Source: RGIG6291 sp964602275 (GTDB lineage Bacteria > Bacillota > Clostridia > TANB77 > UBA1234). Taken from it: 9,694 nucleotides of DNA. Below, in pieces: positions 4,771 through 9,694 of this stretch. The position numbers and the translations under genes were made by a program. Position 1 is the first letter of the stretch. Each line of letters starts with the position of its first letter. The notes under the pieces are model-generated. The model worked only from the letters and a program-made list of their open reading frames with translations, had not been told where the DNA came from and did no database searches. The DNA lies in assembly GCA_964602275.1 (NCBI GenBank), contig CAZRQF010000037.1:1-9694 (forward strand), in the 5' to 3' direction.

Positions 4771-6657
4771 TTAATCTTCGTCTGCTGCTATTTCTGTTCC
4801 TTCTACTGTTAAGTAGTATGTATGTGCACTTCTTGTAGCTTCTACGATATCTCCAAATAATTTATGGTTTTTGCTTACATCTGTAAATTGAGTTTTCTTA
4901 ACTCCTTCTGCTGGAGCTCTTAATAAGTAGAAGTTTACTAATTGTGCTACTTCTGCTCTTGTTATTGGTTCGTCTAATCTTAAATCTTTTTCTTTGCTTG
5001 ATGCTGATGTCATGTTTAATCTAGCTAAGAATGTTACATAAGCTGATGCCCAATGTTCATTTACTGTTGTGTTACCTAATATATATGATTTTGTAGGATT
5101 TTTGTATATCTTAATTTCTTCTTCTGAAGATTTAATTTCTAATCCTCTAATATCATCATCTTCAGCCATTAATTCTATGTTTGTAGCTATAATCTTCATA
5201 AATTCAGCTCTTGTCATTTTCTTGTTTGGTTTGTATGTACCATCTTCATAACCATTTATTAAACCTGCTGCACTTGCTGCTACGATAGCTTTTTGTGCTT
5301 CTAAGTATGTTTCGTCTAAATCTGAATATACATTTGTTACTGTTGTTCCTGATGTGCTCATTCCAAAAATTCTAGTTAATACTAATGCACCCTCTGCTCT
5401 TGTAATACCATCATCTGGTCTAAATGTTGATTTATTAGCATCACCTTGCATATATGGGTAATGTTCATCATCTGAAATTTCTGTCTCTTCATCTTTGAAG
5501 ATTAGGTTGTATACAGCTGAACTATCAATAACTTTTGAACCTTTATATATGTCTACTACTGGATTAATAACTTTATATGTTAGTTTTGCTTTTCCTAATC
5601 CTGTATATTTTAATACTAATACTTTTGTTCCTGTTTGGTCTTTTTCGATACCTTCTGGGAATTCCCAAGTAACTTTTTTACCATCAACTTTACCACCGAA
5701 AGCATCAACTACTTCAAATGCTAATTCTGTTTCGAATACTAATTTTGCATTTTCAATATCTTTTGATGTACCGTTAGCATAGTCTATGTAATAAATTACT
5801 TCTTCGCCTAGTGAATAGATATTTTTGTTTTCTTTATCTTCATCTGAATCATTTCTTAGAGATACTGAAAGCGAAGATAATTCTGAACTTTCTTTCATCC
5901 AATCTTCAACGATTAATTCATCATCTATATCAGCAGCTGCTGGTATAACTATTGTATATTTTAATAAGTCTGACATTGTTCCATCTTCTGCTGCAGCTCT
6001 AACTTGTAATTTGTGTGTAGTTCCAGCTGCAAAAGTTGTTGGAACTTTTATTGTTGTAGAACTTCCTGATACTTGTACATAATCTTCGCTATCCCATTTG
6101 TAAGCAACAGCTTTTATTGTTTTATTGCTTGTAGCTTTTAATGTTAAGTTTGTTCCAACAGCAATTTCATTATTTTTAGATGTTGAAAGTGTTGTTGAAC
6201 CATTTTTTAGTGAAGTTGATATTGTTGTTGATGAAGTTGTACCTTCGCCCATTTGAATTCCTAATGCTATGATGTTTGAATTTCCAACTAATCCGTTTGC
6301 ATTGTCATTAATTACAGCTTCAAGTTGTAATATATGTCTTGAACCTGCTTCAAAGTTTGGTATTGAAACTGTAGCTGTTTTACTACCAGTAGAAGCAACT
6401 TTTAGTTCTCCTTTATCCCAGCAGTAATAAATTACTAAATTTGTTGTGCTAGAAACATCAACTGATACATCAATTTTTTTGTTTGTATCACCTGCGTTTA
6501 CAGTAATTATTGTGTTATTTGCTAAATTACTACCATCTTTTGATGCTTTTAAAGTCATAAGCTCTGTAGCAGCATTAACAGTAAATACTGGTAGAATTGC
6601 AGTCATCATTAAAATCATAACTAATAATAATGATACTTTACCTTTTAAATTACTCAT
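4771..6657 (-). CDS. Secreted SLH-domain surface protein with two Ig-like repeats
   Basis: A 628-residue exported protein. The start at 6657 is supported by AGGAGG 8 bases upstream. Signal peptide: MSNLKGK, hydrophobic core 8-25, likely cut after VNA at about 29. Then come Ig-like repeats at about 32-136 and 143-239, an acidic linker with DIDDELIVEDWMKE (243-256), a DUF11-like beta domain (about 263-372), and SLH repeats with TRAE at 419, 482 and 567. The tail after 588 has a front-half SLH motif (FTDV...HKLFGDIVEATR). The first Ig-like repeat is nearly the same as that of the downstream paralogue, and DNA identity is high in places. Wall attachment through the SLH region is established for the family; a structural S-layer role is inference. 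No enzyme domain is seen. It has its own promoter and terminator. Confidence 0.93.
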   Translation of the reverse strand: MSNLKGKVSLLLVMILMMTAILPVFTVNAATELMTLKASKDGSNLANNTIITVNAGDTNKKIDVSVDVSSTTNLVIYYCWDKGELKVASTGSKTATVSIPNFEAGSRHILQLEAVINDNANGLVGNSNIIALGIQMGEGTTSSTTISTSLKNGSTTLSTSKNNEIAVGTNLTLKATSNKTIKAVAYKWDSEDYVQVSGSSTTIKVPTTFAAGTTHKLQVRAAAEDGTMSDLLKYTIVIPAAADIDDELIVEDWMKESSELSSLSVSLRNDSDEDKENKNIYSLGEEVIYYIDYANGTSKDIENAKLVFETELAFEVVDAFGGKVDGKKVTWEFPEGIEKDQTGTKVLVLKYTGLGKAKLTYKVINPVVDIYKGSKVIDSSAVYNLIFKDEETEISDDEHYPYMQGDANKSTFRPDDGITRAEGALVLTRIFGMSTSGTTVTNVYSDLDETYLEAQKAIVAASAAGLINGYEDGTYKPNKKMTRAEFMKIIATNIELMAEDDDIRGLEIKSSEEEIKIYKNPTKSYILGNTTVNEHWASAYVTFLARLNMTSASSKEKDLRLDEPITRAEVAQLVNFYLLRAPAEGVKKTQFTDVSKNHKLFGDIVEATRSAHTYYLTVEGTEIAADED

Positions 6658-6727
6658 AATTAAACCCTCCTAAGATTTATTTACATATTTATAAAATTCT
6701 CATTGTGCATTTCGCACTACCAAGATT

Positions 6728-6756
6728 ATGTTACCATAAAATAGAAAAAAAATCAA
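6728..6756 (-). promoter_or_regulatory. Promoter of the 4771-6657 SLH gene
   Basis: On the minus strand: -35 TTGATT (6756-6751), a 17-base spacer and -10 TAACAT (6733-6728), with TATGG directly before the -10 (extended -10). The predicted start is near 6721, giving a leader of about 64 bases. A short hairpin lies near the 5' end (GTGC/GCAC at 6705-6717), and AGGAGG precedes the ATG. Confidence 0.72.
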
Positions 6757-6789
6757 TAGTTTTTTACAAAATTATGTCAACTTTTCATT

Positions 6790-6807
6790 TGTATTAATTT
6801 TAATACA
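6790..6807 (-). promoter_or_regulatory. Candidate operator: 18-base palindrome upstream of the SLH promoter
   Basis: TGTATTAA and TTAATACA flank a 2-base centre about 34 bases upstream of the -35 box. The perfect dyad is typical of sites bound by dimeric regulators. In such AT-rich DNA it could also arise by chance, and no regulator gene is nearby. Confidence 0.3.
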
Positions 6808-6827
6808 TTTTTTACTTTTCTACATCT

Positions 6828-6859
6828 AAAAAAAGAAAGTAGTTTTCACCACTTTCTTT
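6828..6859 (-). terminator. Rho-independent terminator of the spore protein gene
   Basis: The minus-strand arms AAAGAAAGT and ACTTTCTTT (9 bp) are extended inward by further partial pairing and followed by a run of seven T. It lies about 19 bases after the TAA at 6880-6878. Confidence 0.88.
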
Positions 6860-6877
6860 CTATTATTATAGGTTTTG

Positions 6878-7072
6878 TTATTTCATTTGAGATTCTGCTT
6901 GATGAATTAATTTCTTTACCATGTTTCCACCAACTGTACCTGCTTGTCTTGATGTTAAGTCACCATTATATCCTTGCTTTAAGTTAACACCTACTTCATT
7001 TGCAACTTCCATTTTAAATTTGTTCATAGCTTCTTTTGCTTCTGGAACTTCATGCTTGTTTGATTTTGCCAT
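6878..7072 (-). CDS. Alpha/beta-type small acid-soluble spore protein
   Basis: A 64-residue DNA-binding protein that coats and protects DNA in dormant spores and is degraded at germination. The start is the ATG at 7072, because GGAGG (7081-7085) lies just before it; an ATG at 7090 would place that site inside the gene. Family marks: the germination protease site M-EVANE at 21-26 (cleavage expected between E22 and V23), then GVNLKQGYNGDLTSRQAG (28-45), then the conserved core GTVGGNMVKKLI (45-56) and QAE (58-60). Length is normal (60-75 residues in the family). It is monocistronic: the hpf terminator lies upstream and its own terminator downstream. Expression in the forespore under sigma G is known for the family, but I could not fit a clean sigma G promoter here. 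No gene symbol is given because these families have many paralogues. Confidence 0.95.
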   Translation of the reverse strand: MAKSNKHEVPEAKEAMNKFKMEVANEVGVNLKQGYNGDLTSRQAGTVGGNMVKKLIHQAESQMK

Positions 7073-7080
7073 TTTGTTCA

Positions 7081-7085
7081 CCTCC
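7081..7085 (-). promoter_or_regulatory. Ribosome binding site deciding the spore-protein start
   Basis: The minus strand reads GGAGGTGAACAAAATGGC. GGAGG is 8 bases from the ATG at 7072. An in-frame ATG at 7090 has no site of its own and overlaps this one, so the 64-residue form is the real product. Confidence 0.85.
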
Positions 7086-7100
7086 GTCATATTTTTTCAC

Positions 7101-7135
7101 GATGTATTTTTTACTCCAAAAGCAAAAAATACATC
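7101..7135 (-). repeat. 12-bp inverted repeat between hpf terminator and spore-protein gene
   Basis: GATGTATTTTTT (7101-7112, plus strand) is perfectly complementary to AAAAAATACATC (7124-7135), with 11 bases between. The right arm includes the T tract and the end of the hpf terminator stem, so in an RNA the two hairpins could not form together. The left arm lies about 15 bases upstream of the spore-protein ribosome binding site. Confidence 0.6.
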
Positions 7136-7178
7136 ATATATTCTGAAAAGATGTCCTCTTTTCAATATATATGATGTA
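7124..7178 (-). terminator. Long-stem terminator of the DUF1294-hpf unit
   Basis: Arms 7130-7151 and 7157-7178 pair over 22 positions with two mismatches around a 5-base loop. Six T follow on the minus strand (7129-7124). The stem is unusually long for an intrinsic terminator. It starts about 40 bases after the hpf stop. Confidence 0.88.
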
Positions 7179-7217
7179 CTAATTTTTATTTTTTACTCGT
7201 AACAATTTTTGGCTTTT

Positions 7218-7748
7218 TTATTCTGGAATAACTATTCCAAAACTTCCATCGCCTCTTTGATAAATTACATTTACTTCGTTAGTTTCTGCATTTACAAATG
7301 CTAAAAACATATCGCCATTTTCTTCTAATTTTAATTTCGCATCTTCTACTGTGATTGGTTTTATTTCGTAGCACATTGTTTTTGTAACTTCACCAGCATT
7401 TTCAACTTCTGCATGATTAAACACATTCATAAATTTCTCTTTAAATGATGTATTTCTTCCGTTTTTGGCAGTTCTTTTTTCTTTTTCTTTACGCATTTGT
7501 CTTTCAACTTTGTCTAATGCTAAGTCAATTGAAGCGTATAAGTCATTATTTCTTTCTTCTATTCTTATAAATTCGCCTTCATATTTTACTTGCATTTCTA
7601 CAATTTGTTCTTCTCTTTCTACACTACAAACTACATTAATTTCTGTATTTTTTCCTTCAAATTTTTCAAGTCTTTCAACTCTCTTTTCAACATACTCTCT
7701 TATTGAATCTGTAATTTCAATATTTCTTCCTGTTACTTTAATATTCAT
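7218..7748 (-). CDS. hpf: Ribosome hibernation promoting factor, long form
   Basis: A 176-residue cytoplasmic protein that binds the 30S subunit and joins 70S ribosomes into inactive 100S dimers in stationary phase or stress (established for long HPF of Firmicutes). The start at 7748 has GGAGG at 7756-7760, 7 bases away. The N-terminal ribosome-binding domain (about 1-98) opens with MNIKVTGRNIEITDSIREYV and ends in a basic helix (ALDKVERQMRKEKEKR). A variable linker spans about 99-120. The C-terminal dimerisation domain (about 124-176) carries the hallmarks IKPITVEDAKLKLE, FLAFVNAETNEVNVIYQRGDGSFGIV and a terminal PE. Length is normal for the long form. It is the second gene of a two-gene unit, 14 bases after the DUF1294 gene, and ends in a strong terminator. 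This family is also called YvyD or RaiA in some annotations. Confidence 0.96.
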   Translation of the reverse strand: MNIKVTGRNIEITDSIREYVEKRVERLEKFEGKNTEINVVCSVEREEQIVEMQVKYEGEFIRIEERNNDLYASIDLALDKVERQMRKEKEKRTAKNGRNTSFKEKFMNVFNHAEVENAGEVTKTMCYEIKPITVEDAKLKLEENGDMFLAFVNAETNEVNVIYQRGDGSFGIVIPE

Positions 7749-7762
7749 AACAATTCCTCCTT

Positions 7763-8140
7763 TTATTTTACTATTATATTAGTTGTTATTAAGTATACTA
7801 CATATGCCAGCTGTATTAACATTATAACTGGTACACCAATAGTAAATTTTTTATGCAATGTCTTGTGTTTAAATTTATACATTCCTATGTACATACCTAA
7901 AGAGCCACCCACTAATGCAATAAGTAAAAGTGTTCTTTCTCTCACTCTGCGTTTGTCTTCTTTTGCATATCTCTTATCTACTTTCATAATGTAATAGCCT
8001 AGCCATGTCATAAACATAACAAATATAAGCACTGTTAACACTCTAGACCCCAATACAAAGCCAATCACTGCCTCTATTATTTTCATTATTGGATTTAATA
8101 TTGCATTTATTATATTGTCTAACCATGTAACTTCAAACAT
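7763..8140 (-). CDS. DUF1294 family membrane protein
   Basis: A 125-residue membrane protein of unknown function. The start at 8140 has GGAGG at 8148-8152, 7 bases away. The DUF1294 signature is clear: DKRYAKEDKRRVRE (55-68), LVGGS (76-80), GMYKFKHKTLHKKF (86-99) and IGVP (101-104). Membrane helices are predicted by eye at about 33-53, 70-88 and 101-121. Typical family members (B. subtilis YsdA type) are about 90 residues; this one has an extra N-terminal segment of about 30 residues that looks amphipathic (INAILNPIMKIIEAVIGFVL). It is closely spaced with hpf and probably co-transcribed with it. In some bacteria DUF1294 is fused to a cold-shock domain, so a stress link fits the hpf pairing, but this is inference. 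Confidence 0.9.
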   Translation of the reverse strand: MFEVTWLDNIINAILNPIMKIIEAVIGFVLGSRVLTVLIFVMFMTWLGYYIMKVDKRYAKEDKRRVRERTLLLIALVGGSLGMYIGMYKFKHKTLHKKFTIGVPVIMLIQLAYVVYLITTNIIVK

Positions 8141-8175
8141 ATGAAAACCTCCATATCTTTCGTACTGCTAATACT

Positions 8176-8203
8176 ATTATACCATATTTTCGTATATTGC
8201 AAA
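8176..8203 (-). promoter_or_regulatory. Promoter of the DUF1294-hpf unit
   Basis: The minus strand carries TATGGTATAAT: a consensus -10 at 8181-8176 with an extended TGG. TTTGCA at 8203-8198 serves as a weak -35 with 16-base spacing. The start is predicted near 8169, giving a leader of about 28 bases. No terminator separates it from polC, so read-through from polC is also possible. Confidence 0.7.
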
Positions 8204-8212
8204 TATAATTTT

Positions 8213-9694
8213 TTACATTGCGAATAAACTCATTTGATTGCTCTCCATCATTCCTTTTAAGCAACCTGCTTTTTGCAGTAATTCTGCCGTTGATTTTCCA
8301 ATTCCAGCTCTAAGTTTTAATTCTTCAACAGACATAAACTTTCCATCTTTTTCTCTTGCTACTTGAATGCTTTGAGCAGCAACTGTACCAAGTCCGCCTA
8401 TGCTATTTAGTGGCGGTCTTATTGCACCATCTTCTAATAAAAATTTTGTAGCATGTGATTTATACAAATCAATATCTAAAAACTTATATCCTCTTTCATA
8501 CATTTCAAGCACAATTTCAAGGATTGAATACATATTTTTATCTTTTGCCGATATCGCATTACCTTGTGCATCTAGTTCACGCATCTTTGCAATTACACGA
8601 TCTTTTCCGTGTATCATTATTTCGCTGTCAAACTCATCTGCTCTTACTGAGAAAAATGCTGTGTAATATGCCTCTGGTATATGAACTTTAAACCAAGCAA
8701 TTCTAAATGCCATTGTTACATACGCTGCAGCATGAGCTTTCGGGAACATATATTTTATTTTTTTGCATGATGCTATATACCATTCCGGCACATCATTTTC
8801 TCGCATTAAAGCTTCTTGTTCTTCGCTTAATCCTCTACCTTTACGCACACTTTCCATTATCTTAAATGATGGCTTCGGCGGCAAGCCTTGCTTTATTAAG
8901 TAAATCATGATGTCATCTCTTGTACATATCGCATCTTCCAATTTTATAGTTCCTTCTTCAATTAATGTTTGGGCATTGTTTAGCCACACATCTGTACCAT
9001 GAGATAATCCTGATATTCTAAGCAGCTCTTCAAATTTGGTTGGTTTTGTATCAACTAGCATGCCTCTAACAAATTTCGTACCAAATTCTGGCACTCCAAA
9101 AGTTCCAACTTCTGAGTGAATTTGCTCTTTTGTAACTCCAAGAGCATCTGTTGAACTAAATATTGACATTGTTTCTTTATCGTCAAGCGGAATAGTTTTT
9201 GGATCTATTCCAGTTAAGTCTTGCAACATTCTTATAATTGTAGGATCATCATGACCTAATATATCTAGTTTTAGTAAGTTTTGATCTATTGAGTGATAGT
9301 CAAAATGTGTTGTAATAATATCCGAATTAGGGTCGTCAGCAGGGTGCTGAACAGGACAAAATTCATATATTTCATTTCCTATTGGAACTACTATAATTCC
9401 ACCTGGGTGCTGTCCAGTAGTTCTCTTTACGCCAGTACATCCTACCGCTTCTCTTAAAACCTCTGCATTATTAATTGGAATATTTCGTTCTTCATAATAT
9501 TTTTTTACATATCCATAAGCTGTTTTATCAGCTATCGTGCCTATTGTACCCGCTTTAAAAGTAGTACCCTTTCCAAAAATAACTTCTGTATATCTATGTG
9601 CTTTTGCCTGATATTCTCCTGAAAAGTTTAAGTCTATATCGGGTTCTTTATCCCCATCAAAACCTAAGAAAGTTTCAAATGGTATATCCATTCC
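8213..9694 (-). CDS. polC: DNA polymerase III alpha subunit, PolC type (C-terminal third, 5' end outside window)
   Basis: The replicative polymerase of low-GC Gram-positives. The frame continues past the right edge; about 493 residues of a protein usually near 1,430 are visible. Numbering from the visible Met at 9691: PDIDLNFSGEYQ at 17-28 holds the catalytic palm aspartates (D18, D20). HPGGIIVVP at 95-103 and LLKLDILGHDDPT at 139-151 (probable third catalytic Asp, D143) are PolC hallmarks. The fingers follow, including FPKAHAAAYVTMAFRIAWFK at 316-335. A helix-hairpin-helix region lies near 430-478. The protein ends QMSLFAM; QMSLF is the expected beta-clamp binding motif. The N-terminal OB, exonuclease and PHP parts lie outside the window. 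There is no sign of damage. In Bacillus polC is followed by rimP-nusA; here DUF1294-hpf follows. Confidence 0.97.
   Translation of the reverse strand, partial: GMDIPFETFLGFDGDKEPDIDLNFSGEYQAKAHRYTEVIFGKGTTFKAGTIGTIADKTAYGYVKKYYEERNIPINNAEVLREAVGCTGVKRTTGQHPGGIIVVPIGNEIYEFCPVQHPADDPNSDIITTHFDYHSIDQNLLKLDILGHDDPTIIRMLQDLTGIDPKTIPLDDKETMSIFSSTDALGVTKEQIHSEVGTFGVPEFGTKFVRGMLVDTKPTKFEELLRISGLSHGTDVWLNNAQTLIEEGTIKLEDAICTRDDIMIYLIKQGLPPKPSFKIMESVRKGRGLSEEQEALMRENDVPEWYIASCKKIKYMFPKAHAAAYVTMAFRIAWFKVHIPEAYYTAFFSVRADEFDSEIMIHGKDRVIAKMRELDAQGNAISAKDKNMYSILEIVLEMYERGYKFLDIDLYKSHATKFLLEDGAIRPPLNSIGGLGTVAAQSIQVAREKDGKFMSVEELKLRAGIGKSTAELLQKAGCLKGMMESNQMSLFAM

Noticed and set aside
4236..6385. Insertion sequence or composite transposon flanked by direct repeats.
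   Set aside because: The repeated DNA is homologous coding sequence of the two SLH paralogues; there is no transposase and no terminal inverted repeats.
6705..6717. Short GTGC/GCAC hairpin in the leader of the 4771-6657 gene as a riboswitch.
   Set aside because: Only four base pairs with a 5-base loop, too small for any known riboswitch; at most a 5' end stability element.
7086..7123. Sigma G promoter for the spore-protein gene.
   Set aside because: I looked for a GNATA-like -35 and a CATnnTA -10 at 17-18 bases, but no pair with correct spacing is present; the closest candidates are about 23 bases apart.

Overview
The window looks like the chromosome of a spore-forming, low-GC Gram-positive bacterium of the class Clostridia. 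The grounds are a PolC-type replicative polymerase, a long-form ribosome hibernation factor, an alpha/beta-type small acid-soluble spore protein, secreted proteins with S-layer homology (SLH) domains, and strong AGGAGG ribosome binding sites. Most of the window is roughly 30-33% GC by eye. I cannot name a genus. All seven genes I support lie on the minus strand, so transcription runs from high to low coordinates.

Region by region, in the direction of transcription. 9694-8213 is the C-terminal third of polC, cut by the window edge. 8203-7124 is a two-gene unit with its own promoter: a DUF1294 membrane protein, then hpf 14 bases later, closed by a very long terminator hairpin. 7072-6878 is a small spore protein gene with its own terminator. 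6756-2349 holds two tandem paralogous genes for secreted SLH proteins. Each has its own promoter and terminator. They share the plan signal peptide, Ig-like repeats, acidic linker, beta domain, SLH region, but carry two and three Ig-like repeats respectively. 2310-1 holds two uncharacterised membrane-anchored proteins. Each has one N-terminal transmembrane helix and a Thr/Pro-rich stalk outside. The first ends in a repetitive acidic/tryptophan tail; the second runs off the left edge.

The left 2.3 kb is the least explained part. Its two genes have nearly identical promoters: 17 consecutive identical bases starting at the -35, the same 17-base spacing, and then similar -10 boxes. The first gene is about 45-55% GC in the lines counted by eye, against about 30% in the neighbouring SLH genes. 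This suggests a co-regulated, possibly acquired, surface-protein module. Other points of interest are a terminator-like hairpin in the leader of only one SLH gene, an inverted repeat that would compete with the hpf terminator just upstream of the spore-protein gene, and an SLH region whose first repeat lacks its front half while the protein's C-terminal tail supplies an orphan front half.

The housekeeping genes (replication, ribosome hibernation, spore DNA protection) and the surface proteins do not form one pathway. The clearest functional units are DUF1294-hpf, the SLH pair and the membrane-anchored pair. I saw no tRNA, rRNA, CRISPR array or recognisable insertion sequence.
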